A stretch of DNA of 64,000 nt from an uncultured Clostridia bacterium (GTDB lineage Bacteria > Bacillota > Clostridia > Monoglobales > Monoglobaceae): contig CANQQJ010000005.1 of NCBI GenBank assembly GCA_947625905.1, positions 48,098 to 112,097 on the forward strand, written 5' to 3'. Position 1 is the stretch's first letter, and each line of letters opens with the position of its first letter. The notes beneath the pieces are model-generated. The model was not told the origin of the DNA. It saw nothing but the letters and a program-made list of their open reading frames with translations, and ran no database searches. Made by a program: the position numbers and the translations under genes. Of this stretch, positions 9,716 to 18,141 are shown in pieces.

Positions 9716-9756
9716 GGGCTTTGCATCGAATCTGATGCAAAGCCCCTTATTTTTTA
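9716..9756. terminator. Intrinsic terminator, probably bidirectional
   Basis: Perfect 12-bp stem GGGCTTTGCATC / GATGCAAAGCCC (9716-9727 and 9734-9745) with a 6-nt loop, followed on the plus strand by CTTATTTTTT. On the minus strand the stem is followed by GTTTTTC. It separates the convergent permease operon and epimerase gene. Confidence 0.88.
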
Positions 9757-9758
9757 TC

Positions 9759-10601
9759 TTAAAACGCGAAATATTGGTTGTAAAGCTCAAGCATATACCG
9801 CGCCTGGATCTTTTTGATCTCGATCGGCACCGAATTATATATCACTTCAAAAGTGAACAAACCGTCATACTTTACGTCTTTCACTCCGCGGCGGACATTA
9901 TCGAAATTGACCGAGACCCCTTTGCCGACCGTAAACGGCATTTGATGAAGGTCGCAATCCACTCCTATCAGGCCGTCGTGCTCTCCGCAATTATCGTGAA
10001 CATGCATGGCCTTGAGGTAATCTCCCGCCTGCATAATGAAGTCGTACTGGTTGCCCTTCTTTGAGATATGCAAATGCCCCGTATCGAGACAGATGCCGAT
10101 ATTATCTTTGTTGTCGACCGACTTGCAAAGACGCAGCAGATGACCCGCGTCGAAATCATAGAGCCGACTCAGGTTCTCAAGGCAAATCACCATATCGGTG
10201 CCCTTGACATATTCGGTAAGTTGATTCAAGGCGTCAACACGGACGTCAAACCATTGCTCCCACGGCTCCCAATCCGTTCCGAAATTGGAATGGTGCAGCA
10301 CCGCGGCCCGAACACCCAAATCGTGAAAAATATCAATGTTCCGTTTGAGGTTATCTATCGCGTAGGTATTGTCGATAGAAGTGATATTTCCCTCGTTCAT
10401 AAATATCAGGTGTCCCTGCGGAGCGGAGAATCCTCTGTCGTCCATATAGTGCCTGAACGCTTTTACTTCACCCTTTCTGTAAAGAGGCTTATAGTGTTCG
10501 GCGTTTATCTCCGTCTGCATATAGCCGCACTCTATAAAAGTATCAACCATTTCCTTAGGCTCAAGCCGGCCGAAAAATGTAGACGATATCGCAGGTTTCA
10601 T
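9759..10601 (-). CDS. Sugar phosphate isomerase/epimerase-like protein (xylose isomerase-like TIM barrel)
   Basis: 280 residues with GGGAGG before ATG and no signal peptide, so cytoplasmic. It resembles the AP-endonuclease-2 / xylose-isomerase-like TIM-barrel family. Candidate metal ligands are Glu in VICLENLSR, Asp/His in CLDTGHLH, His in AMHVHDN and Glu near the end in FTFEVIY. Members isomerise or epimerise ketoses or sugar acids, but the substrate cannot be assigned from sequence. It has its own promoter at 10645-10673 and shares a terminator with the convergent permease operon, suggesting a role in catabolism of the imported sugar. Confidence 0.82.
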   Translation of the reverse strand: MKPAISSTFFGRLEPKEMVDTFIECGYMQTEINAEHYKPLYRKGEVKAFRHYMDDRGFSAPQGHLIFMNEGNITSIDNTYAIDNLKRNIDIFHDLGVRAAVLHHSNFGTDWEPWEQWFDVRVDALNQLTEYVKGTDMVICLENLSRLYDFDAGHLLRLCKSVDNKDNIGICLDTGHLHISKKGNQYDFIMQAGDYLKAMHVHDNCGEHDGLIGVDCDLHQMPFTVGKGVSVNFDNVRRGVKDVKYDGLFTFEVIYNSVPIEIKKIQARYMLELYNQYFAF

Positions 10602-10644
10602 AAATATTTCCCTCCCGTTAAATCAGAAATAGCTTTGCGCTTAT

Positions 10645-10673
10645 ATTATATCACATTATTTTATCATTTTCAA
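10645..10673 (-). promoter_or_regulatory. Sigma-A type promoter for the epimerase gene
   Basis: On the minus strand TTGAAA (10673-10668), a 17-bp spacer, then TATAAT (10650-10645), about 45 bp before the ATG at 10601. Near-consensus match. Confidence 0.78.
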
Positions 10674-10744
10674 GTCTTTGATCAATAATCGCCGCGAGCA
10701 GATTTTCTTTCACTCCCTGATTGGTTTTATCTTGCGGCAAACCG

Positions 10745-12844
10745 CTATTCTTTCCAAAGCTCCGCAATATCTTCCCGGTCCATGGCCGACAGGGTGTACA
10801 TCCTCCACGCGCACATCCACGCGTGCAAGTTGTCGTTAAAGTGTCCGCGTTCCTCACAGGTCGGGCGGTACTTCGTCCATCTGCAATGGAAAAATCCTTC
10901 GTTCTGACTGCCAATCGGCCGCTTGTTTCCGTGTATCTCGGGAGTGTCCTCGGTGGCAATGCAGAGCAGCGCGTTCCACCATGTCATCTTTGCCCAGATT
11001 TTAAAATTCTCATTTTTCGTTATATGCCACAGCTTGAACATCGCGTCCACAAGCAAAGCTCCCCACGCGTCAAGCGCGCTGTGCTCCGCGCTGACAAGCG
11101 TTCCTCCGGTCGTATGGTAGCCGAACTTTGAAAAGTCGGATTTATCATCATATATACAGTCGCAAAACATCATCCAGCTGAAGAAATAATACGCCGATTT
11201 TTCGGCGCGGATAAGCCAAATTTCATCATTTGTCAGCTCATAAAGGTACAGTGCCGACTCAAGAAACGGATATGCCGTTTCCTTGTCGATACAGGCGCAG
11301 TCGATCGCGCCCGCGGTGCAGACAAAGTTATCAAGATCCCGCTTATAATACAGGTCCATAGCTTTTATTATCGTGTCAAGGTACCTCTTATCCTTTGTTT
11401 CGCGGTGTACCTCGCACAAACCCATTATCATGAACCCGCCTATGCTGCCGCTTTTGGAAACAGCCGTCCCGTCGATCTTCCAGGTCTTGGCAAATCCGTA
11501 TTCGGGGTCAAAGGCTTTGACGGCAAAATCCGCTATTTTGATTGAAAAGTCATAATAGTTTTGCTTGATTTTTCCGTGGGCTTTAAACATTCTGTAGCTT
11601 CGCATAAGCTCGCACATTGCCCAACCGACATTGCAGGCGTCCGGCAGACGGCAATTCTCTTCGCCATCTCTTTTAAACTGCCCGTACGCCGTGTAAAGGA
11701 GTCCGCTGTCCCTCTGCATCGAAACAAAGGCGTCCAGACACTCTTCCGCCGCTTTAACATCCATATCAAATCCGTTTTTATATCCGTTCATGGCAAACAG
11801 TCTTGCGAGCATTGCGCCTTGACCCGCCCATCCGATCTCATAGCCGGATGAAAAAACAGATAATTTTAAATTTTCGGGGTCCTTCATAGCCTCCGCCAGT
11901 TCCTCGCCCTTGAGCGTCGCGTTATGGCACCTGTGAAACAGCTTGTCATAGATACCTCCCGAAAACATAGGGGCGTCAAATTCCTGTTTAAGCAGAAATC
12001 TCATATACGAGATCTCCAAGTTCCATAACTCTTTTGCTGAAAGCTCGGGCGTTTTATGAAACGGGAAAATCTTGGTGCAGCGCTCCATCAAATCCGCCGT
12101 GCCGTAGTATTTGTATTTCGGGACCCCGACAAACATATACGCGGAAAGCTCGATTGATTTTCCGCTTTCCAATGTGAAATATGTTTCCATCGGTTTATCA
12201 AATGTATTTTTATGAGCATAAGTATATGGCATCTCGGAGATCGGATGAATGATCCTGTGCTGATACGTTCCGTCGCTGTTTTTGATAATGCTGCAGGACG
12301 ACTCAAGCGAGATCTTATTTTCATTCGACGCGAATAACGCAAACACGCGATTTTCGTTTTCGGAAACGGTCGCCGACGGGATGCTCTCGCGGTCATAAGC
12401 GAATACCCACGGCTGTCCGTCTATCGCAAGACCGGTCGGCGTGTTTGTACCGGAAGTCTCCCGTTCCTCGGTCTTTCCGTTCAGTATCTCTCCGGCATTT
12501 ACGCCGCCGCAATGTGATGTGTCATAATTAAAACCCGGGAATACAAAATGATTCGGTTTGAAAACAGTGTTTACCGCAAAAACAGACTTAAAACGCAAAC
12601 TCTGCGGATCGCGGTTTAAAATGTGCCTTCCGAGCTTAAAAATTCCGTCGCCGATATATTCTGTTTTATCCGAGATCTCCAAACCTTCAATTTCGCATTT
12701 TTGAAAATTATCGGTTGATTCAACAATATTTCCTTGTTTTTCGAGACCGTCGATCACGATTATCGGGGCAAGGAGTTCACAATAAGTTTCGTCTGCGGTT
12801 TTTTCGGATAAAGTATAGTCATTTCCGCGTTTCGTTATATACAT
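10745..12844 (-). CDS. Six-hairpin glycosidase-like protein of unknown specificity
   Basis: 699 residues with AAGGAGG before ATG and no signal peptide, so probably cytoplasmic. The N-terminal half (about 1-270) is beta-rich, like the beta-sandwich that precedes catalytic domains in many (alpha/alpha)6 enzymes. The C-terminal half (about 290-690) is helical with repeated aromatic-rich hairpins (GYEIGWAGQGAMLARLF, DACNVGWAMCELMRSYR, SGSIGGFMIMGL, HCRWTKYRPTCEERGHFND), resembling the six-hairpin glycosidase superfamily. I cannot place it in a named GH family. It is monocistronic in position; the sequence at 12927-12946 upstream matches the putative operator of the neighbouring transporter, so it may belong to the same regulon. 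Confidence 0.65.
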   Translation of the reverse strand: MYITKRGNDYTLSEKTADETYCELLAPIIVIDGLEKQGNIVESTDNFQKCEIEGLEISDKTEYIGDGIFKLGRHILNRDPQSLRFKSVFAVNTVFKPNHFVFPGFNYDTSHCGGVNAGEILNGKTEERETSGTNTPTGLAIDGQPWVFAYDRESIPSATVSENENRVFALFASNENKISLESSCSIIKNSDGTYQHRIIHPISEMPYTYAHKNTFDKPMETYFTLESGKSIELSAYMFVGVPKYKYYGTADLMERCTKIFPFHKTPELSAKELWNLEISYMRFLLKQEFDAPMFSGGIYDKLFHRCHNATLKGEELAEAMKDPENLKLSVFSSGYEIGWAGQGAMLARLFAMNGYKNGFDMDVKAAEECLDAFVSMQRDSGLLYTAYGQFKRDGEENCRLPDACNVGWAMCELMRSYRMFKAHGKIKQNYYDFSIKIADFAVKAFDPEYGFAKTWKIDGTAVSKSGSIGGFMIMGLCEVHRETKDKRYLDTIIKAMDLYYKRDLDNFVCTAGAIDCACIDKETAYPFLESALYLYELTNDEIWLIRAEKSAYYFFSWMMFCDCIYDDKSDFSKFGYHTTGGTLVSAEHSALDAWGALLVDAMFKLWHITKNENFKIWAKMTWWNALLCIATEDTPEIHGNKRPIGSQNEGFFHCRWTKYRPTCEERGHFNDNLHAWMCAWRMYTLSAMDREDIAELWKE

Positions 12845-12926
12845 ATTTATTTACCCTCCTTAAAAACAATATCTTAATTTGAATTTCATTTTAGCATAAT
12901 GAAAGTTTCAAATATAGATATATTCG

Positions 12927-12946
12927 TTTTAAAAACAGTAATTTCA
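12927..12946 (-). promoter_or_regulatory. Third copy of the transporter-cluster operator-like motif
   Basis: On the minus strand this 20-mer contains ATTACTGTTTTTAAAA and matches 17 of 20 positions of the minus-strand copy at 7600-7581. It lies 83-102 bp upstream of the ATG at 12844. No good -35 box is seen below it, which would fit an activator-dependent promoter. Confidence 0.42.
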
Positions 12947-12993
12947 TTTAAAGAATATTTCACCGGTAAGCTCACTGCATATAAAGCAAAGCC

Positions 12994-13024
12994 AAAAAAG
13001 AGGCAGGGTGTCGGCCTGCCTCCT
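12994..13024 (-). terminator. Intrinsic terminator of the long SLH/heparinase operon
   Basis: On the minus strand GAGGCAGG, a 7-nt loop, CCTGCCTC, then CTTTTTTGG: an 8-bp GC-rich stem with a T run, 54 bp after the stop codon of the 770-aa SLH gene at 13076. Confidence 0.85.
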
Positions 13025-13075
13025 CTTTGGATATAATTGGGAAGAATTAATTATTTTGCTTCTGCAATTATTTTG

Positions 13076-15388
13076 TTATTTCCGCAGCGCGGATACTCTT
13101 GCCATTATCGCCGCGGCCTCCGCGCGCGTAGCGGGTGACTTGGGCATGAAGTATCCGTTGTCTCCCGTCAATATTCCTGCCTGCGTCAGCGCTGAAACAA
13201 AGGGCAGTGCGTACGGCTCGATATCTGCCGCGTCCGCGTAATTCAGCGGAGTTTCCGAACTCATATTGTAATATCTTCCGACAATCGCGGCAATCTGCTC
13301 GCGCGTGATGTACTCATCCGGACCGAACGTCGTCTCGCTCGTTCCGTTGATAATTCCGGCGCTTTGAGCCGCCGCTATGTACGGCGCCGACCAGTCGTCA
13401 GACGCTACATCGGCAAACGACGATGCGCCCTCGGGTGTGAGCCCGAACAGCAGTACAGCTATCTTGGTGAACTCCGCCCTCGTTATGTTGTCATCGGGCA
13501 CGAACAGCGTCGGTGTCTCTCCGCTTATGATTCCCTCGTTATACAGTTCCATGATGTAGCCGTATGCCCAGTGATCAGTCGGAACGTCAACAAACACTTG
13601 TGTTTCTCCCGTATTCGGTTCATTCGGAATATTCGTTCCCGTCGTCGGCGTCTCGGCAGCATCCGGTGCGGCTGTGGCTCCCGGTTTTGATGTGCCCGCA
13701 GGGGTCGGCGTGGCGTTCGAATTGCCTGTACCGAAATTCGACGGCCTGCCGTAGCTTCCTCCGCCGAAAGTAGTCGGCGTCTTTGCGGGTGTGGGAACAG
13801 GCTCCGGCGACGGCGTCGCCTCAAATGTGTTGCTTACTTCGATCTTCACGGAATATGTGCTCTGTGTTCCGCCATCGGATGTTTCGATAACTATCTCATG
13901 ATTACCGTTCGGCAGTGATTCGAGGAATTCCGGCGTGAATGTGATAACTCCGTTTTCATCAACCGTGTAGCTGTCCTTCGGAACGGGACTGCCGTTAAGC
14001 GTAACTCCCGTAACGGTGGTACTTGAGCTCATGTCCGGCAGCTCCACAACTACCTCGCCCGGCTTTTCTCCGTCAAACTTCTCGGGTTCCAGAGGCTTTG
14101 GCGTCGCTGTCGGGGCTGCTGTAGCGGTAGGCATGGCTGTGGCGGTCGCCGACGGCGTTGACGTAGGCTTAGTTGTCGGTGCTGCCGTAGGCGTGGGTGT
14201 TGATGTCGGCTTAGCAGTCGCTGTTGCAGTAGGCGTAGGTGTTGATGTTGGCTTAGCAGTCGCTGTTGCTGTCGGTGTAGGTGTAGACGTTATTCCGGGC
14301 GTCTGCGTTGGCGTTGATATTCCCGGTGTCGGTGTAGGTATTAATGTCCCGGGTGTTTCTGTAGGCGTTCCCGGCGTCTGTGCGGGCGATGTTGTTCCGG
14401 GTGTCTCCTCGGGCGTTCCCGGTGTTTCGGAAGGCTGCGCCATAGGCGTTGACGTCACAACCGGCGCTGCTGTTGCCGTCTCGCCGGGTTCGGGGACCGT
14501 TGTCTCGATCGGAGGTGCCGCTGTCGCCGTCACGTCGGGCTCGGGCACACTTGTCTCGATCGGGGGCGCCGCTGTTGCTGTTTCGCCGGGCTCGGGAACT
14601 GTCGTCTCGATCGGAGGCGCTGCTGTCGCTGTCTCGCCGGGCTCGGGAACTGTCGTCTCGATCGGAGGCGCCGCTGTCGCTGTCTCGTCGGGTTCGGGTT
14701 CTGTTGTCTGGGTCGGCTCAGATGTCGCCGTTTCGACGGGCTCGGGTATTTCCGGAGTTACTGTCTCGGTCGGCGTAGGCGTCGGTTCGGATACCGCGGC
14801 AGATTTCGCATCTGCTATTTTTTTGTCATAATCCAGCATATCCGTTTTCGCTCCGCCAACCTTTACTATCATTATCTTGTCTTTTTTATCCGAGGCGAGT
14901 TTGAAGCTGAATGCCGCGTTATCTTTATCATCCGGAGTTTTCATCTGATCAATATAGGATATAGTGCCCGGGGTTTTATATTCCCATGTAGTTTCTTGAG
15001 CTTTGTCGACCGTCTCATAATCCGATATGTCATATACGAACATCGTGATCTGGTCAGCCGCGGTTCCGTTTCCTGTTATCTTAAATGAAACCGTAATATC
15101 GTAACCATCCGATACTTTCTTTACTTTGATATCGGTGATCTGAAAGTCCGCGCTCTCCTTATCAATTCCCGGATCTTCGTTTACGGCGGCCGCCTCGATC
15201 ATCTCATCGACTATCTTCTCCGCCTCGCTCGGCACGGCTTCGCTGTTGTTTCCCACAACAAACGCGGCTGCTTCCCGCGCTGCACCGTCGGGCTCTTCCG
15301 CATACGCGATCCCCGCTCCGGCAGCCGTCGAGAAAAGCATCAGCACGGAAGTGATGACCGCACACAATTTAATAAATCTTATTTTCAT
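13076..15388 (-). CDS. SLH-anchored surface protein with long Thr/Pro linker and X2-like domain
   Basis: 770 residues with GGAGG before ATG and a signal peptide (residues 1-30, cleavage near AYA-EE). A beta-rich domain (about 65-200: FQITDIKVKKVSDGYDITVSFKI) resembles cohesin/Ig folds but is not assigned. A low-complexity Thr/Pro linker (about 205-430) includes a 17-residue repeat around PEPGETATAAPPIETTV. An X2-type Ig domain follows (about 440-520; LNGSPVPKDSYTVDENG, LPNGNHEIVIETSDGG), then a second Pro/Gly linker. Three SLH repeats end the protein (VFVDVPTDHWAYGYI, FADVASDDWSAPYI, LNYADAADIEPYALPFV), which anchor proteins to cell-wall polysaccharide. Last gene of the operon; a spacer or display role is inferred. 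Confidence 0.85.
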   Translation of the reverse strand: MKIRFIKLCAVITSVLMLFSTAAGAGIAYAEEPDGAAREAAAFVVGNNSEAVPSEAEKIVDEMIEAAAVNEDPGIDKESADFQITDIKVKKVSDGYDITVSFKITGNGTAADQITMFVYDISDYETVDKAQETTWEYKTPGTISYIDQMKTPDDKDNAAFSFKLASDKKDKIMIVKVGGAKTDMLDYDKKIADAKSAAVSEPTPTPTETVTPEIPEPVETATSEPTQTTEPEPDETATAAPPIETTVPEPGETATAAPPIETTVPEPGETATAAPPIETSVPEPDVTATAAPPIETTVPEPGETATAAPVVTSTPMAQPSETPGTPEETPGTTSPAQTPGTPTETPGTLIPTPTPGISTPTQTPGITSTPTPTATATAKPTSTPTPTATATAKPTSTPTPTAAPTTKPTSTPSATATAMPTATAAPTATPKPLEPEKFDGEKPGEVVVELPDMSSSTTVTGVTLNGSPVPKDSYTVDENGVITFTPEFLESLPNGNHEIVIETSDGGTQSTYSVKIEVSNTFEATPSPEPVPTPAKTPTTFGGGSYGRPSNFGTGNSNATPTPAGTSKPGATAAPDAAETPTTGTNIPNEPNTGETQVFVDVPTDHWAYGYIMELYNEGIISGETPTLFVPDDNITRAEFTKIAVLLFGLTPEGASSFADVASDDWSAPYIAAAQSAGIINGTSETTFGPDEYITREQIAAIVGRYYNMSSETPLNYADAADIEPYALPFVSALTQAGILTGDNGYFMPKSPATRAEAAAIMARVSALRK
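14470..14710 (-). repeat. 51-bp in-frame tandem repeat encoding a Thr/Pro/Glu linker
   Basis: About four to five copies of a 51-bp unit (17 residues, PEPGETATAAPPIETTV type) within the SLH gene. Neighbouring TPTPTATATAKPTS-type repeats extend to about 14110. The units are similar enough in DNA for recombination or slippage to change the linker length. Confidence 0.75.
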
Positions 15389-15463
15389 TTATTTTCTCCT
15401 CCTTTTCTACCTACAATTCTCGTCCGCGTTCTCTGCTCGTTCGTTTATACATAAATTTTTATA

Positions 15464-18139
15464 TTAGTCTTTGTATTTAAAGATAAACATGGATTCCATA
15501 TTATCATAACGGTACTTTGCAAAAAACCGTGTGGCGGATTCTCCGACTGCTTTATAGGGCAATATATCCTGAACGGTTCCTACATATATCTCATCCAGTT
15601 CCTCGTCATAAATCATAATATTGCCTGCAATATTGGTGGAGTAAAGATTGCTGACGTCAGTAAAATCTATACTTTTAAGCGGCTCGCCTACCACCTTGGA
15701 AACAATGGCAAAATTGCCGTCTATAGAATACACCACGCCGCTGAATCCCCAACCCACGGACGTATAGACTGAACCAAAGCCCGCGTTGACCGTGCGTTGA
15801 GTGTCGATGTTGACATCCACGGATATATTGCAGATCTCGTTTTTATCATTAAGTGCAAACCGAACAACATCACCGCGTTTTATGCTTCGCTTCGTCTCTC
15901 CCGAAGGAACTTCCAACGACACATCGGTTTTTACGGTATACTCGGAATACTTGCCGTTAATTAAACCGCACAATACCTTAACATTCTCGCCATCGCTGTT
16001 TATACCGTCGGCAATAAGGTCCACCATCATCAGAGATGAGCTGACACCCACATCGACCGCCGTTATATTATTCCAACATACGACCACATCGGCAATGCCG
16101 CCTTCATTAATGTTATAGGCCTCCACAGTATACGATGAATCATTGACAAAGTAAGAATTGGATTTAACGCTGAATTCATCCTCTTCCGTTCCTTCGTTGG
16201 GCGATACAATGAAAACTTTGGTAGCGCTGTTCGTGGAGAACGACATGGAAAATCCTCTGATTCCCGTCTTGTATCTTCCGGAGGCCTTTGTTCTGGAACA
16301 GTAGAAAACATTGTTTTTATTCTGTTTGGATACCGGTTCCGGATTAAATGTCGCCGTGTTCAGCGTTATAATTTTTCCGTCTTTATTTGTCTCGTATTGT
16401 ACCAGCTGCTGCTGCCACTTGCCGTCCGGAGCCAACACGTTCCGCACGTCTCTCTCGACCTCGCTGCCGCTGATGCGTTCTCCGTTGAACTGTAATTTGG
16501 AATTCAGCTCGTATACTTCTATATTATTGTCCTCGGTGATAAGGCGCAATATTATCACCTTTTCAAATCCGAATGTCTGATAGTCGCCTTGGATCAAATA
16601 GCCGTATTTTTTGCCGGTCGACTGCACGCTGTCCAGCCAGACAACGTTTTCGTCGATATCCAGAAATACTGTGCACGAATCGCCCAAATGACTCTGTATC
16701 AGCTCGTACAAGTCTTTGTCATAGCGGTAGCTTACCTCGTCGATTATCAAATTTTCACTGTCCACGCTTTGGATCACGCCCGACACGGTTTTGTCAACGA
16801 CCGCTATGCTGATATAAGAATCATCCGGCACATCGTAAACCGTCAGGACCGTGCCTGTCATAATGTCCATCAGGCTGATCTCGGTTCCGTCACGGCTGAT
16901 ATCACAGCGATCCTCGCTGAGATATTTATCCAATTCCAAAGTCCTGCCGGCGACAATCCGATCATATATGATCCGATTCTCGTAATCTACGGCATCTACC
17001 AGCATCGTGGTATACTGCACCACCGAGATCAAGTCATAACCGCCCAACATCGAAGCGCTTCTGTCAAGGACAAGCTTTCCTCCTTTTTTTGTGTCGATCA
17101 ACTCGGGATTATAAGCCATCGCGTGACCGTTAAACAGCATATTGGCGTCTTTGGCTACGGTAACATGACTTCTTCTGCCGACGGTCTCGCTGTAATAATA
17201 AACGGTGTATCCGTCAATTCGCTCGATATCCTCAAAGCTGATCGTCAAAGAGTCTGATGCGTTTCCTGTCTGCTCAACATAGATAATCACCTTTTCTCCG
17301 TCGGCTTGCTCTTTGTAGTAGACATTGACCGTTTTTCCGATATAGCCGTAGGCGAGTCCGTTCACGTCCTCAAATACTTGTCCGCCTATCTCGACATAGC
17401 CCCGGCGTATATTCTGACTGCCGTTAAGAGAGGTATCGGCATTGGCGGTGACCAAAGCGTTTGTAAGCAGATTAATTTGCATTACGTTAGTAAGTAAAGT
17501 CTCATCGGGGACCACGCTGTATCTGATGTCCGCGCCGTAAAAAACGGGCTGCATAATGTCGATAAATAACGCCTGATACAGCAATCTGATAAATGTGCCC
17601 CTATCCAGCGGCGCAGAATTATTGATTGAAACGCCTCTGATCAGTCCGATTTTATTGGCCTGAACAAAATAACCGGTTGGATAACCGCCGCTTTCTTGGG
17701 CAGGCAATGTATATCCGAGGGCGCTGACCAATATCTTGATCGCATCATCCTGGGTGACAGCGTCATCCGGAGAGAAAATTCCCGTCTCGGTCCCCGATAT
17801 CAGTCCGAGCTCTGTCAGGAGATTGAGCGCCTTGACCGTTTCCGCGCCTCGTCCCTGCACATCCTCAAAGGTACTGAGCGGTTCCTGTTCGTTGTCATCC
17901 GCGCTGTTGCCGAAGATTCGCGCTACCGTTACGGCAAACTCTTCACGGCTGACCTCGCCGTCAAGATCGACATCCTCAAATGTATCGTCAAAAATACCCA
18001 AAACATTAAGCAGATCCAAATCCTTTTTCAAAATCTGCTGATCGGGAGCGCCGACATTTTCGGCGGCAAGTCCGACATCTATTTGAAACAACATGAGAAA
18101 GCAGATCCCGAACGCGAGTAATCGTTTAATATAATTCAT
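15464..18139 (-). CDS. Large surface protein with N-terminal SLH repeats (SLH cassette A, second gene)
   Basis: About 891 residues. A signal peptide (MNYIKRLLAFGICFLMLFQIDVGLAAE) is followed by about three SLH-like repeats at residues 35-200 (FEDVDLDGEVSREEFAVTVARIF, FEDVQGRGAETVKALNLLTELGLISG, FSPDDAVTQDDAIKILVSALGY). The remaining 690 residues are beta-rich with no family I recognise. The start is ambiguous: GTG at 18142 overlaps the upstream TAG by one base, and ATG at 18139 is next; AAGGAG upstream fits either, and I favour ATG. It is tightly coupled to the preceding SLH gene. A paralogue with the same architecture is at 53653-56262. Confidence 0.85.
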   Translation of the reverse strand: MNYIKRLLAFGICFLMLFQIDVGLAAENVGAPDQQILKKDLDLLNVLGIFDDTFEDVDLDGEVSREEFAVTVARIFGNSADDNEQEPLSTFEDVQGRGAETVKALNLLTELGLISGTETGIFSPDDAVTQDDAIKILVSALGYTLPAQESGGYPTGYFVQANKIGLIRGVSINNSAPLDRGTFIRLLYQALFIDIMQPVFYGADIRYSVVPDETLLTNVMQINLLTNALVTANADTSLNGSQNIRRGYVEIGGQVFEDVNGLAYGYIGKTVNVYYKEQADGEKVIIYVEQTGNASDSLTISFEDIERIDGYTVYYYSETVGRRSHVTVAKDANMLFNGHAMAYNPELIDTKKGGKLVLDRSASMLGGYDLISVVQYTTMLVDAVDYENRIIYDRIVAGRTLELDKYLSEDRCDISRDGTEISLMDIMTGTVLTVYDVPDDSYISIAVVDKTVSGVIQSVDSENLIIDEVSYRYDKDLYELIQSHLGDSCTVFLDIDENVVWLDSVQSTGKKYGYLIQGDYQTFGFEKVIILRLITEDNNIEVYELNSKLQFNGERISGSEVERDVRNVLAPDGKWQQQLVQYETNKDGKIITLNTATFNPEPVSKQNKNNVFYCSRTKASGRYKTGIRGFSMSFSTNSATKVFIVSPNEGTEEDEFSVKSNSYFVNDSSYTVEAYNINEGGIADVVVCWNNITAVDVGVSSSLMMVDLIADGINSDGENVKVLCGLINGKYSEYTVKTDVSLEVPSGETKRSIKRGDVVRFALNDKNEICNISVDVNIDTQRTVNAGFGSVYTSVGWGFSGVVYSIDGNFAIVSKVVGEPLKSIDFTDVSNLYSTNIAGNIMIYDEELDEIYVGTVQDILPYKAVGESATRFFAKYRYDNMESMFIFKYKD

Positions 18140-18141
18140 CA

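Noticed and set aside
13000..13022. Possible plus-strand terminator
   Set aside because: The stem could form in either strand, but the T-run follows only on the minus strand, matching the SLH operon; no plus-strand gene ends here.
14470..14710. Possible CRISPR array from regular repeats
   Set aside because: The 51-bp units are contiguous, in frame and without unique spacers; they encode a protein linker.
14016..14831. Plus-strand frame rich in VGVAVGVGVDVG repeats
   Set aside because: Antisense of the Thr/Pro linker of the SLH protein; the repeats are a mirror of the linker DNA.
13076..15388. Cellulosome scaffoldin
   Set aside because: The SLH protein has an X2-like domain and a beta-rich N-terminal domain, but there is no clear cohesin series, and no dockerin signature is present on any secreted enzyme in the window.
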